A stretch of DNA of 45,458 nucleotides from Bacteroidales bacterium (GTDB lineage Bacteria > Bacteroidota > Bacteroidia > Bacteroidales > JACABE01). Both the position numbers and the translations under genes were made by a program. The notes under the pieces were generated by a model. It was not told where the DNA came from. It did no database searches and worked only from the letters and a program-made list of their open reading frames with translations. Positions 21,093-31,071 of the stretch are shown piece by piece. How positions within the stretch are numbered: the stretch's first letter is position 1; every line of letters begins with the position of its first letter. Location of the stretch: assembly GCA_023251515.1 (NCBI GenBank), contig JAHEYQ010000040.1:1-45458 (forward strand), given 5' to 3'.

Positions 21093-22252
21093 TAATTTAT
21101 GATTAAGTTATTTAATTTATCAATATTCGATTTCCAGCTATAATTTTCTTTTATAAAAGCAAAGGCATTGTTAGCTAAATTATCATATAAATCAGAATCT
21201 TTCAACAAATTACAAATACAATCAGCCAATTCATCAGCCGTATTTCCAAGCAGAATCTCTTTATTTAAACCCGCATGTAGCGCATTATTAGATAAAGAAG
21301 TAGTAATACAGGGTATTTGCATCGACATGGCTTCCAGTAATTTATTCTGCAATCCTGTACCTATCCTCATGGGAGCAATAAATACTTTCGATTGAGCATA
21401 ATACAATCTGATATCTTCAACCCAACCGGTAATAGTAACATAATCAGATTTCAATGCGACTAAAGCCTGATGCGGATTTGCTCCGGCAATCGCCACTTTT
21501 AGTTTACCGCATTTTTTTTCGGCAAGAGGTATAATTTCTTTAAGCAAAAACAAAGCCGCATCCACATTTGGCGGATAAGCCATATTTCCTGTAAATACAA
21601 CATCAAACTCTTTGCGGCAATCTATTGGTTTAAAAAAATCAAAATCAACACCATTCGAAATAATTTCAATTAATTTATTTTCATTGTGAGGTATCAAATC
21701 CCTGTCGGTTTCCGAAATAATAATCTTATTATCAAACAAATCAAAAACCTTTTTCTCATAGTTTATCAGTCGCTTGTATTCTGAATTTAATATAGATTTT
21801 AAATAAAACGGCGAAACAGACAGCCTCCGTTTTACTCCATAAGAAAACACATCCTGATAATCGAGGGTTTTCTTACAGTTCAAATCAATACAATATTCTG
21901 CCATTCGCAACAACTGACAAAAAACATGATCAGGTTTAATCTCATTAAAGTAATTTTCTAATATTTTTTTTATCGAAGGCTTATAAAAGTAAGCAACCTG
22001 AAACGGCAATGAAGAAAACATAGCTTTCATCAGATTTACAGCAATCTGATATTTATTCAGATTTACAATTCTGATTGATTTACAATAAGATTTTACTGCA
22101 CTGTATGATTTTTCGCTAACTTTTTGTTCAGTCAAGCAAAACAAATGAATTTCATGATATTCTGCAAGTAAACGCAAAAAATGAAATGCCCTCAGTTTAT
22201 CACCTTTGTCTAAAGGATAAGGAAAACGCGAAAGGACAATCAATAATTTCAT
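21092..22252 (-). CDS. GT-B glycosyltransferase (family 4-like, TIGR03087-like)
   Basis: This 386-residue cytoplasmic or peripheral enzyme has the opening MKLLIVLSRFPYPLDKGDKLRAFHFLRLL, typical of sugar transferases related to TIGR03087. The nucleotide-sugar domain contains VFTGNMAYPPNVDAALFLL (~220-240) and the EX7E-like stretch GTGLQNKLLEAM (~320-331). It belongs to the lptG-like/GT/GT/GT22/ligA cluster, with a 6-bp gap to the upstream GT and a 1-bp overlap with the downstream one. It likely adds a sugar during surface polysaccharide or glycolipid assembly. Confidence 0.88.
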
Positions 22253-22258
22253 AACAAT

Positions 22259-23458
22259 CTAATTATTTATTAATTGATTATAAAAATCCAAAAGTTTTTC
22301 TATGATTTTTTTATTATCATGTTCGGTTTCTATCAGAAAACGTGCATTTTCGGCAATTTTCTTGCGGAGATTACCATCAGAAACGGCCTCAATAACTGCA
22401 AACTTAAAATCTTCAGCAGTATTGGCAATCAGAATATTTTCTTTATGCGAATAATTAATACCTTCAGCACCTATTTTGGTTGTAATCACAACCTTACCCA
22501 ATGCCATTGCTTCAATTATCTTTATCCTTACACCACTTCCAGAGAAAAGCGGAACTATCATTATCCCTTTCGATTGAATAAAATCTTTGGCATTCTCTAC
22601 TTCGCCTAGTATTTCAATGTTTTGCAATTTAAGTTTGGTAAACGAATTTGGCATCTTTCTACCAGCAAGCGAAAGTGTAGCTTCGGGCAATTCATCTATT
22701 ATCAAATGCCATACATTATGCAAAAACCACTTTATTCCTGATTGATTAGGCATCCAGTTCATTGCACCGATATGAAAAAGGCAAACATTTTCCTGAGCAA
22801 ACTTATATGTATATTCTTCTATATCAATTCCAAAAGCTATGTTTGTTATTGGAACTACGCAAGCATTCTTTTTAAAGAAATTTCCATCTTTTTTGCTGAT
22901 TGTAGCAATGCCATCAAATTTATTTAAAGCCTCAAGTTCATAATTTTTGAGGGTTTTCGATAGATGTTTCAAGTATAAACGTCTGAGCGGAAACTTACAT
23001 TCTTTGGCAACACGTTCCCAAATTAAATGCTCAATATTATGAGATCTTAAAACTATTTTAGCATCCGAATACTTTCTGATTTCTTCAATATAAGGAGTTA
23101 AAAACAGGGTTTCAAGCTGAATTATATCGTATTTATCAAGAAGGAGAATATCTATAATTTTCTCAGTAAATGCAGAAGAAATAAAGCGTTCAACATGATA
23201 AGACTTGTTTGAAAAAATATTCAAAAAAGCATCTAAAGGTTTTACTTTTAAATCAACAAAAACGGTTTCATAATCAGTAGATTTCAAATACCAATCGGGA
23301 AGATTTTCTTTTGTTGTATTATTTTTAAAACTACTTACTGCCAATACTTTAACTGTATGTCCGGCATTTAATAATCCCATTGTAATATTATGCATTGCAA
23401 TAGAACCGCCTTCGTGAGGAGGATAAGGAGGTTTGTTGCATATTTGTAATATTTTCAT
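22259..23458 (-). CDS. GT-B glycosyltransferase (family 4-like)
   Basis: This 399-residue enzyme has the N-terminal glycine-rich acceptor motif CNKPPYPPHEGGSIAMHNI. The donor-domain signature is FHIGAMNWMPNQSGIKWFL with VPLFSGSGVRIKIIEAMALG, the Glu-containing EX7E-type motif. It is distantly related to its downstream neighbour, so the two may be an old duplication acting on successive sugars. Its ATG overlaps the permease stop by one base (TAATG). The product is probably part of the same envelope-glycan pathway. Confidence 0.88.
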   Translation of the reverse strand: MKILQICNKPPYPPHEGGSIAMHNITMGLLNAGHTVKVLAVSSFKNNTTKENLPDWYLKSTDYETVFVDLKVKPLDAFLNIFSNKSYHVERFISSAFTEKIIDILLLDKYDIIQLETLFLTPYIEEIRKYSDAKIVLRSHNIEHLIWERVAKECKFPLRRLYLKHLSKTLKNYELEALNKFDGIATISKKDGNFFKKNACVVPITNIAFGIDIEEYTYKFAQENVCLFHIGAMNWMPNQSGIKWFLHNVWHLIIDELPEATLSLAGRKMPNSFTKLKLQNIEILGEVENAKDFIQSKGIMIVPLFSGSGVRIKIIEAMALGKVVITTKIGAEGINYSHKENILIANTAEDFKFAVIEAVSDGNLRKKIAENARFLIETEHDNKKIIEKLLDFYNQLINN

Positions 23459-24885
23459 TATCGCTTTTTAGAAAAAAATCGTTTAAAAAATCGTTTCCAT
23501 GCATCACCGTCAAAAACAGGCGAATCAGTAGTTGCTTTAAAAGTTAGAACAATCCCTAACGGCAGAAATACAAGCGAAGACAACCACATTCCCTGTACAG
23601 CTTCCATTACACCTTCTCTTGATGATTTTTCACCAATCATCGACAAAATATGGAATATCACAAAAAACAAAACTGACATTACAACAGGCAAACCAAATCC
23701 ACCTTTGCGGATAATGGCTCCAAGCGGTGCCCCTATAAAAAACAATATCAGACAAGCTATTGAAAGTGTAAATTTTCGATGCCATTCAATATCATAACGT
23801 CTGATATATTCATCACGCTCATCAAAATCTATTTTCCAGAAATCAATATCGCTTTTCACACTCATTGTTACATTGTTTATCGTTTCAAAAATCTTTATTT
23901 TATCTTCTTTTGTTGTTGATGACAAAAGATTTTCTTTTAATTTGGGCAAAGTATCTGTTTTGAGAACTAATGCAGTATCATATTGAGAAATAAGATGATA
24001 AAATCTGTTTTTGAAAGAATTAAAAAAATCATTTTTCTTTAAATTTAATTCTTTTACCAACGTATCTTCGGCTTTTATCAATTGCTTTAAATTAAGCATT
24101 TGAAAGTGATTTTTAAACAATTCCTCATTGGTTTTTGAAAAAGCAAAAGCTGACAAATCAAATCTGCGGTACTCCTCCTTAAAAGTAGTTCTTGAAAGAG
24201 GCCTTTTTAACATATTTTCCTGCGAACTTAAATCTTCTTCATAATTTGAGCCATCATATAAAGTAAAAACCAAAAAGCGATTATCAGGTGTTAATTCCAT
24301 TTTTCCCGATTTAGCAATGGTCAGGTTTGTGTTACCCATACGTTTGGTATGATTGTAAATCATTACATTATGCAATGTTTTTCCATCACTATCCTTTTTC
24401 CCTATTTTAATTATAAAACCATCAATTCCATTATAAAAAACACCTTCCTGAATATTTACAGCAGGTTTTTTCGATTGCACATCATATAACAAAGATCTGA
24501 ATTTCAGATTGGCATAAGGCATTACATTGTTTGAAAAATAAAAGGCAATAGCACTGATTATTATTGACATAACAATTAATGGTTTCATAACTGTACGCAA
24601 CGAAATACCTGCCGCTTTAATTGCAGTTAATTCATATTTTTCGCCTAAGTTTCCAAAAGTCATTAATGATGAAAGCAAAATAGCCAAAGGCAAAGCCAAA
24701 GGAACAAAAGTAGCAGAAGCATAAAACATCAATTGAGCTATGATATACCATTCCAAACCTTTGCCCACGAAATCATCAATATATTTCCACAAAAACTGCA
24801 TTAAAAGGATAAACAAAGCAATGAAAAAAGTCATTACCAGTGGTCCGAAATAGAGTTTTATTATCAGTTGATATATTTTTTTCAC
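23458..24885 (-). CDS. LptF/LptG family (YjgP/YjgQ) permease
   Basis: This 475-residue inner-membrane protein has three N-terminal and three C-terminal hydrophobic helices around a ~230-residue periplasmic beta-jellyroll-like domain, the LptF/LptG layout. Family motifs are FVPLALPLAILLSSLMTFGNLGEKYELTAIKAAGIS and FFIGAPLGAIIRKGGFGLP. LptFG with LptB drives lipopolysaccharide extraction toward the outer membrane. The start is GTG at 24885, because an in-frame TAA precedes it directly. A -7 box TAGGTTTG lies 18 bp upstream. It heads the five-gene operon. LptF and LptG cannot be distinguished here. Confidence 0.9.
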   Translation of the reverse strand: MKKIYQLIIKLYFGPLVMTFFIALFILLMQFLWKYIDDFVGKGLEWYIIAQLMFYASATFVPLALPLAILLSSLMTFGNLGEKYELTAIKAAGISLRTVMKPLIVMSIIISAIAFYFSNNVMPYANLKFRSLLYDVQSKKPAVNIQEGVFYNGIDGFIIKIGKKDSDGKTLHNVMIYNHTKRMGNTNLTIAKSGKMELTPDNRFLVFTLYDGSNYEEDLSSQENMLKRPLSRTTFKEEYRRFDLSAFAFSKTNEELFKNHFQMLNLKQLIKAEDTLVKELNLKKNDFFNSFKNRFYHLISQYDTALVLKTDTLPKLKENLLSSTTKEDKIKIFETINNVTMSVKSDIDFWKIDFDERDEYIRRYDIEWHRKFTLSIACLILFFIGAPLGAIIRKGGFGLPVVMSVLFFVIFHILSMIGEKSSREGVMEAVQGMWLSSLVFLPLGIVLTFKATTDSPVFDGDAWKRFFKRFFSKKR

Positions 24886-24903
24886 TTAATGAATTTTATA
24901 GTG

Positions 24904-24911
24904 CAAACCTA
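24904..24911 (-). promoter_or_regulatory. -7 promoter element (TAGGTTTG) of the lptFG-GT-ligA operon
   Basis: A perfect TAnnTTTG box on the minus strand, 18 bp before the GTG start. No good -33 TTTG was seen at the usual distance. Confidence 0.5.
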
Positions 24912-24960
24912 CAAAAAAAATATGAATTAAGTCTTTTATCAAATATTAAAATTTGTTATA

Positions 24961-25034
24961 TATTATACCAAAATGATTTATAAACGAATTCATTCCTTAA
25001 TGGTATAATGCCGATCAGAAATATGTTATAGTTT
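24961..25034. repeat. ~75-bp repeat, copy 2
   Basis: Homologous to 17200-17274. In this copy ATTATACCA (24962-24970) and TGGTATAAT (25001-25009) form a 9-bp perfect inverted repeat. It is followed by a separate imperfect hairpin (AGCGATAGTC / GACTATTCGCT, ~25039-25073). Confidence 0.65.
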
Positions 25035-25092
25035 CAAGAGCGATAGTCCCGAAACTTCGGAAGACTATTCGCTTTCATTTCGGCATTAGAGT

Positions 25093-25138
25093 TTTAAACA
25101 AAAAACGCCCATCAGATGATGAGCGTTTTTTGTTTAAA
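25093..25138 (-). terminator. Terminator of the Oar-like receptor gene
   Basis: A nearly perfect stem TTTAAACAAAAAACGC / GCGTTTTTTGTTTAAA encloses ATCAGATGATG. It has T-rich flanks on both strands and lies 15 bp after the receptor stop. It could work bidirectionally. Confidence 0.8.
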
Positions 25139-25152
25139 GTTAGTAGCAACAA

Positions 25153-28100
25153 CTAGAAAATATATCTGATTCCAAATTGAGCCAACCATCTTGAACCTGA
25201 ACTACTGATACTTGCAACATCAATATCACCTGGTTTGCGGAAAGTAAACTGAGGTGTTACTCCATCATTATTTTTGAATCCTTCAAACTTAACCAATGGA
25301 TATGTGCCGTTTGTTATGTAATAACTACGTCCCCATTCATGATTAAGTAAATTAGCAAAATTCTGAATATCGAATGATAGTTGCAAAGTATTTTTCTTTC
25401 CGGCAATAAAGAAATAAAAATCCTGTGAAAAACGAATATCAATATCATGATCAAAAGGTAAACGTGCACCATTACGTTCAGCATATTTTCCTTTACGTGA
25501 TTTCAGATATTCATCATTATTGATAAATTGTTCAAGATTAGCCCATTGTTGAGCAGCAGTAACAGTAACACCACTTACAGTATAATCTTTCAATTCTATT
25601 TGAGTTTGGTTTGCAGGTACAAAAATCAAATCCTGATCATTTTTATAATCTTCGTTTGTCATTTTGTATCCATCTTCATAAACATAAGAATATCTGTTAC
25701 CTGATTGTCCATTGTAGTAAATACCTATTGAGCTGGCAAAGTATTTTTTATATTCTTTTTTGTATGAAATAAAAGCTACGACTCTTGAACCCATATCAAA
25801 ATTGGTATAAGCCAGGTCAAGACGATTTCGTCCATTTACATTTGCTGTATAACGCCATTGCGATGAATTCTGAGACGAAGTACCATCATTTAAACCTTTT
25901 GAATGTCCTAAAGTATAGGCAATACTTCCGGCAAAACCTTTTGATATAGGTTTTTCTAATTGAACTGTAAAGTTATAACTATAACCTTCACTTGTGTTTT
26001 TTGCCAAATAAATACCGGTATAAGCGTTTTCTATCAAATTAGGAGAAATATTTCCCTGATAAATCGGACGAAAATCAGCACCACCATTTAAAGTTTTTAC
26101 TGATGGTTTCATATTTACATTAAAATAATTAATATTGTTGATTGTTTTTGTGTATATAGCTTCAACAGAACCAATTAAACCCCACCAAGGCAATTTTTTA
26201 TCCAAACCTAAACTTGCTCTTAAAACCTGTGGAAATTTAAAATCCTGTGAAAACAAATTGATTTCACCTGAAGGAATTGATAAAGAAGAACCAAAATCAG
26301 AAGCAACATATTGATTATTCCAATCAGGACGCAAAACAGCCTGTTTTCCAGAGATTCCACCAACTATCATACCGCAATTTGTATAAGCACCTGCTGGCCA
26401 AACTAAAGGAACACGACTGGTAAAAATACCAATTCCTCCACGTAATTGCAATGATTTATCACCATTAATATCATAATTGAAACCAATTCGAGGCGAGAAC
26501 ATGATTTGTGATTTTGGCATTTGACCGGATTTTGCACCTTCCAAATTATAGCCGGCAGCAGAAATTTTAGCCAAAGTAGTATCAAATCCGTTAATTGCAA
26601 TTGGGTCATCCTGAAATACAGGGATATCAACACGTAAACCAGCAGTAATTTTAAAACGGCTATTCATTTCATATTCATCCTGAGCATAAAAACCAAGTTG
26701 CATTGCTTTAAAATCAGCTGCTGCAGCAGTACCATCTCCTGTAACATTGTCAACCAATGAATAACTTCTCGAATAAGTAGCATTTTTATTCTGTAAGAAA
26801 TCTAATACACTATTATATTGATAATTACCAAAATTATCACGTATAAACAAATTATACATTTTGTAAAACTCATTATGTGTTCCGAATGTAAATGTGTGTT
26901 TTCCTTTATATATTTCTAAATTATCAGTTAGTGTGAAAATATCTTGTTTTAATGAATTTGCTGAAGAATATCTTTCAGAACCAAAAACAATATATCCCGA
27001 ACCATCTTTAATGCTAACATACGGGAAATTAGACCCATTAGGATTTCTGTCATCATTCACTGTGGTATAACCCAAAATCAGATTGTTTGCAAATCGATTT
27101 CCAAAATTACTTTTCAATTCAATTGCTGTTGAGTTAGTTGTCGAAACAAAATTTACCCAATTATTATAAAAAACAATCTGTGTTTTCCCTTGCGATTGAT
27201 AAGGATAGATAGCTTCTCCTTTGGTATAACTGTGACGGATAGTAAGTTTGTGGTTTTTATTAATATTATAATCAATTCTGAATAAAAATTTATCACTATA
27301 CGTTTTATTGATAGAATTTTCAAAAGTTCCAGGATCATAACCATATGATTTAATTTTATTTACAAGCAAATCAATTGTATCTCTTTTGTTTTTCATATTG
27401 CCTTCATAAGTAGCAAAATTATAAGGATTTGGCGTTTCATTGCGTTGTTGTTCTGCATTGAAAAAGAAGAACAATTTGTTTTTAATAATCGGGCCACCAA
27501 CACTTATACCATATGATTTGTTAGAAAACGGATCGTACTTGGTTTGTAATGAATCAGGTGAAGTGCCTGCAAAATTTTCATTCCTAAAGAAATAATATCC
27601 TGTTCCCTTAAATTCATTTGTACCGCTTTTGGTAACAGCATTAATTCCGGCACCTGCAAAACCACTTTGTTTGATATCATAGGGTGCAACTGAAACCTGA
27701 AATTGCTCAATCGCATCCATTGAAATCGGAGAAATACCGGTTTGACCACCGTTTGTACCAGAGGAAGTTAACCCAAACACATCATTATTTACTGCTCCGT
27801 CAATAAAAATAGAATTGTAACGGTTATTAACACCGGCAACACTTACACCACCTCCATAATTAGAAGCTTGTGGGGTCAAACGTGTAAAATCAGAAAGATC
27901 TCTTGAAATTGATGGCATTGCTTTAATTTCATTGGCACCAATATAGGTTTCCGCACCAGTTCTGTTTCCGTCAAAAATATCGTTTTTTCGGGCTGTAACT
28001 TCTACGCCTGTTAATACGGTTGATTTTTCAGCCATTTTAACACTTAGTTTGAATGCCTGACCTAAAGATAAATAAATGTTATTTGTAAGATTTTCTTTGA

Positions 28101-28359
28101 ATCCGACAAAAGTAACAGTAATAGTGTAAGGGCCACCTACATTCATATTTGCCATTCTGAAAAATCCTTTCATATCAGTGGTTGTGGCAAATTTTGAACC
28201 TGTTGGATTATGAACAGCAACCACTGTTGCACCCGGCAAGGTTTCATTATTAGTTCCATAAACAACTCCATTCATTGACGAAGTTGTAAGCTGCGCCTTG
28301 ACTATATTTGCTGAAGCAAAGATTAAAATCATGGCTAAAAAAATAAATGTTCTTCTCAT
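25153..28359 (-). CDS. Oar-like TonB-dependent receptor
   Basis: This 1068-residue outer-membrane protein starts with a signal peptide (MRRTFIFLAMILIFASANIVKAQ). A carboxypeptidase-regulatory-like domain follows (MNGVVYGTNNETLPGATVVA, ~30-110). Next is a plug (VEVTARKNDIFDG ... GVNNRYNSIFIDGAVNNDVFG ... QSGFAGAGINAVTKSGTN) and a ~800-residue barrel ending WLAQFGIRYIF. The plug signature is that of Oar/OmpA-like TonB receptors, abundant in Bacteroidota and thought to import or display large substrates. It is transcribed alone, divergently from the amylase gene, with its own terminator. That proximity hints at, but does not prove, a link to polysaccharide use. There is no SusD partner nearby. 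Confidence 0.93.
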   Translation of the reverse strand: MRRTFIFLAMILIFASANIVKAQLTTSSMNGVVYGTNNETLPGATVVAVHNPTGSKFATTTDMKGFFRMANMNVGGPYTITVTFVGFKENLTNNIYLSLGQAFKLSVKMAEKSTVLTGVEVTARKNDIFDGNRTGAETYIGANEIKAMPSISRDLSDFTRLTPQASNYGGGVSVAGVNNRYNSIFIDGAVNNDVFGLTSSGTNGGQTGISPISMDAIEQFQVSVAPYDIKQSGFAGAGINAVTKSGTNEFKGTGYYFFRNENFAGTSPDSLQTKYDPFSNKSYGISVGGPIIKNKLFFFFNAEQQRNETPNPYNFATYEGNMKNKRDTIDLLVNKIKSYGYDPGTFENSINKTYSDKFLFRIDYNINKNHKLTIRHSYTKGEAIYPYQSQGKTQIVFYNNWVNFVSTTNSTAIELKSNFGNRFANNLILGYTTVNDDRNPNGSNFPYVSIKDGSGYIVFGSERYSSANSLKQDIFTLTDNLEIYKGKHTFTFGTHNEFYKMYNLFIRDNFGNYQYNSVLDFLQNKNATYSRSYSLVDNVTGDGTAAAADFKAMQLGFYAQDEYEMNSRFKITAGLRVDIPVFQDDPIAINGFDTTLAKISAAGYNLEGAKSGQMPKSQIMFSPRIGFNYDINGDKSLQLRGGIGIFTSRVPLVWPAGAYTNCGMIVGGISGKQAVLRPDWNNQYVASDFGSSLSIPSGEINLFSQDFKFPQVLRASLGLDKKLPWWGLIGSVEAIYTKTINNINYFNVNMKPSVKTLNGGADFRPIYQGNISPNLIENAYTGIYLAKNTSEGYSYNFTVQLEKPISKGFAGSIAYTLGHSKGLNDGTSSQNSSQWRYTANVNGRNRLDLAYTNFDMGSRVVAFISYKKEYKKYFASSIGIYYNGQSGNRYSYVYEDGYKMTNEDYKNDQDLIFVPANQTQIELKDYTVSGVTVTAAQQWANLEQFINNDEYLKSRKGKYAERNGARLPFDHDIDIRFSQDFYFFIAGKKNTLQLSFDIQNFANLLNHEWGRSYYITNGTYPLVKFEGFKNNDGVTPQFTFRKPGDIDVASISSSGSRWLAQFGIRYIF

Positions 28360-28389
28360 AAAAAGTTTGTATTAATTAATAATTAAATG

Positions 28390-28416
28390 CAAATTACGTA
28401 TTTTATTATTACCAAA
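28390..28416 (-). promoter_or_regulatory. Possible promoter of the Oar-like receptor
   Basis: On the minus strand TTTG (28416-28413) and TAATTTG (28396-28390) resemble -33 and -7 boxes, with ~16-bp spacing and one base missing from the -7 consensus. The rest of the 292-bp divergent region (to 28651) is AT-rich with no other clear signal. Confidence 0.35.
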
Positions 28417-28651
28417 TAGTAAATTCAATATTTTTTTTTCAACAAGTTTTCAACATTTTTTAATTTTAGTACAATATAAATATCAACATAATTTATTAAA
28501 TTTAACATTATATATGTCAGCAATATATATAGTTTTATTAAATTAATAGATTAAGATTACAATTAAAATAAATACGCCAAACAAAAGAATTAGATTTAAT
28601 TTATTTAATAATTATCAGTAATTTTACCTTTTAATTTATTTTAAAATAAAA

Positions 28652-30433
28652 ATGAAACAAAGAAAAAAAATTGCTATTTATCAGGTTTTTACCCGCCTTT
28701 TCGGCAATGCATTAAACACTAACAAACCATGGGGAAGTATTGAGGAAAATGGTATTGGTAAATTTAATGGTTTCTCATTAAAAGCTTTACAGAAAATTAA
28801 AGAATTAGGTGTTACTCACATCTGGTTTACAGGTGTTTTGCATCATGCATTAATAAATGATTATACAAAATGGGGAATTTCGAATGATTTTCCTGAGATA
28901 GTAAAAGGCAGAGCAGGTTCTCCTTATGCAATTAAAGATTATTACAATGTAAATCCTGATTTGGCCGAAAATCCTGCAGAAAGGCTTAATGAATTCCTGG
29001 ATTTAATTAAACGAACACATCAAATCGGTTTAAAACTAATTATTGATATTGTACCCAATCATGTTGCCAGAAATTACATGAGTATCAGCAAACCAAAAGG
29101 AATTTCTGATTTTGGAAGCAATGATGACAAAAGTATTGTATATCATCGAAATAATAACTTTTATTATAATCCGGGAGAATATTTCAAAGCACCGGAATGG
29201 CTAAATGGATATCAAGTTTTGGGCGGAGATTCAAATATAAATTCAAATGAAAATTTTGTTGAATTTCCGGCAAAATGGACAGGAAATGGCTCGCGATTGT
29301 CACAACCTCATTTTTATGATTGGTACGAAACTGTAAAACTAAATTATGGTATCAGCCCAGAAAATGTGAAAGATTTTGATAGTTTACCGGAAAATTTCAG
29401 ATGCAAAACAAATGCTGAACATTTTCATTTCTGGAAAAATAAAGACATACCGGATACTTGGAAGAAAATGAGAGAAATTGCTTTATACTGGCAGAATATG
29501 GGAGTTGATGGATTCAGATATGATATGGCAGAATTGGTTCCGGTGGAATTCTGGAGTTATCTGAATTCGTGCCTGAAAATGATAAATCCTGAGTTTTTGC
29601 TTTTGGCCGAAGTTTATAATCCGGCTGATTACAGAAATTTTATTTATAATGGGAAAATGGATTATTTGTACGATAAAGTTGAGTTGTATGATACACTGAA
29701 AGCAATTATAAGAGGTGAAGAAAATACTGACAGAATAATTCATATTCAAAATAATCTGTCAGACATTGAGCATCATATGTTGCATTTTCTCGAAAATCAT
29801 GATGAACAACGAATTGCAAGCCCCGAATTTGCCGGAAATCCTTTTGATGCTTTGCCTGCTATGGTTTTATCTGCATGTATAAGCACCTCTCCTACTATGA
29901 TTTATTTCGGACAGGAAGTTGGTGAACCTGCTGCCGAAAATGCAGGATTTGGTTCTTCATCCAGAACTTCAATTTTTGATTATATTGGAGTTCCTAATCA
30001 TCAACGATGGATGAACAATAATAAATTTGATGGCGGACAGCTTTCGGATGAAGAATTAAAGCTCAGAGAATATTACAAAAGCTTGCTAAACTTCACATTA
30101 AACAGCACAGCAATAATTGGCAAATATCAGGAAATTCATGGACACAACAGAGCTTATACTCATTGGTACAACAATCATGTTTTCAGCTTTTGCCGATATT
30201 CAGACTCTGAGAAACTGATAATTATTTGCAATTTTCATCACACTGATACTTTTGGTTTTGATCTTGAAATTCCATCTTATCTGATAACTTTATGGAAAAT
30301 GACCGATGGTGATTATTTATTAACAGATCAATTGTTTGGCAATTACCATACAAATATGAGTATAAGAAATGCTTTGGGTAAAACCAGAATTACTATTGCT
30401 GCTTTAGAATCTTTTATTTTAAAAGTGATTTAA
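28652..30433 (+). CDS. Alpha-amylase family protein (GH13)
   Basis: This 593-residue protein lacks a signal peptide, so it is probably cytoplasmic. GH13 conserved regions are in order: region I DIVPNH (132-137), region II GFRYDMAEL with nucleophile D291, region III LLLAEVY with acid/base E320, and region IV FLENHDEQR with D384. The start KKIAIYQVFTRLFGN resembles maltogenic or glucan-degrading bacterial amylases that lack carbohydrate-binding modules. It should hydrolyse or transfer alpha-1,4-glucan or malto-oligosaccharide bonds, for example in internal glycogen or starch breakdown. It is a single gene ending in a perfect terminator hairpin. Confidence 0.9.
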   Translation: MKQRKKIAIYQVFTRLFGNALNTNKPWGSIEENGIGKFNGFSLKALQKIKELGVTHIWFTGVLHHALINDYTKWGISNDFPEIVKGRAGSPYAIKDYYNVNPDLAENPAERLNEFLDLIKRTHQIGLKLIIDIVPNHVARNYMSISKPKGISDFGSNDDKSIVYHRNNNFYYNPGEYFKAPEWLNGYQVLGGDSNINSNENFVEFPAKWTGNGSRLSQPHFYDWYETVKLNYGISPENVKDFDSLPENFRCKTNAEHFHFWKNKDIPDTWKKMREIALYWQNMGVDGFRYDMAELVPVEFWSYLNSCLKMINPEFLLLAEVYNPADYRNFIYNGKMDYLYDKVELYDTLKAIIRGEENTDRIIHIQNNLSDIEHHMLHFLENHDEQRIASPEFAGNPFDALPAMVLSACISTSPTMIYFGQEVGEPAAENAGFGSSSRTSIFDYIGVPNHQRWMNNNKFDGGQLSDEELKLREYYKSLLNFTLNSTAIIGKYQEIHGHNRAYTHWYNNHVFSFCRYSDSEKLIIICNFHHTDTFGFDLEIPSYLITLWKMTDGDYLLTDQLFGNYHTNMSIRNALGKTRITIAALESFILKVI

Positions 30434-30454
30434 TTATACTATTAAATCACTTTT
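30421..30454 (+). terminator. Terminator hairpin overlapping the amylase stop
   Basis: Perfect 14-bp arms AAAAGTGATTTAAT / ATTAAATCACTTTT with a 6-nt loop. The first arm contains the last codons and stop of the amylase gene. The remaining ~200 bp up to 30654 is AT-rich without further features. Confidence 0.7.
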
Positions 30455-30654
30455 GAATATTTAAAGGATAATAAACCAGATATTAATAAGCCTAACAATC
30501 TAAAATCTAATTAATTTTAGAACATTTAATTAAAAAAGATATTACAATCTTTTTATGAATATAAATATCCAGATAATATTCATTAATCTTTAATTTCACA
30601 ATAATTGATGAAATTGAAAATAATAAAAGGAAAGATATACAAATATATTAAGTA

Positions 30655-31044
30655 TCATATGCTGCAAATTTTCATTGGTTTACCATTTTCATGAATTGCA
30701 GCAAAAGTAAATTTACCTTCTATAACTTTTTCTCTACCATCTGAAAACAAATATTCAAGAAAAATTTCAACTTTAACGTCTATTTTAACGACTCCAACTT
30801 CAACCACTCTACCAATAATTTCAACAATACTGCCATAAGGTACTGCATGTCTGAAATTTATCTTATCAGATGACACAGTTACAACTTTTTGTCTTGTGAA
30901 CCTTGTTGCTGTTATATAAGCAACTTCATCCATCCATTGCAGAGCAATACCTCCAAATAATGTATTGTGTGCATTTAATACTCCAGGAATCACTACCTTA
31001 AACTGTCGTGTTTCTGATTTATTTATTTTTTCTTCAATATTCAT
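30655..31044 (-). CDS. Acyl-CoA thioesterase, hotdog fold (YciA-like)
   Basis: This 129-residue single-domain hotdog protein carries NTLFGGIALQWMDEVAYITA (Asp in the catalytic helix region), VTVSSDKINFRHAVPYGSIVEI and a C-terminal FTFAAIHENGKP. The length and the NHxxxFGG.xLxWxD-type motif fit YciA/BFIT-type acyl-CoA thioesterases that hydrolyse acyl-CoAs in the cytoplasm. It is transcribed divergently from the DUF134 cluster. A -7-like TAATTTTG at 31061-31054 lies close to its start. The palindrome at 31080-31095 sits between the two divergent promoters. The physiological acyl-CoA is unknown. Confidence 0.88.
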   Translation of the reverse strand: MNIEEKINKSETRQFKVVIPGVLNAHNTLFGGIALQWMDEVAYITATRFTRQKVVTVSSDKINFRHAVPYGSIVEIIGRVVEVGVVKIDVKVEIFLEYLFSDGREKVIEGKFTFAAIHENGKPMKICSI

Positions 31045-31053
31045 TTTTTACTG

Positions 31054-31061
31054 CAAAATTA
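31054..31061 (-). promoter_or_regulatory. -7 element (TAATTTTG) of the thioesterase gene
   Basis: A TAnnTTTG match on the minus strand only ~10 bp before the ATG. The -33 box is not convincing. Confidence 0.4.
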
Positions 31062-31071
31062 ACAAAAAATA

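Noticed and set aside
25153..30433. Polysaccharide utilisation locus formed by the Oar-like receptor and GH13 amylase.
   Set aside because: No SusD-like gene is present, the amylase lacks a signal peptide, the genes are divergent, and the receptor is of the Oar type rather than SusC type.
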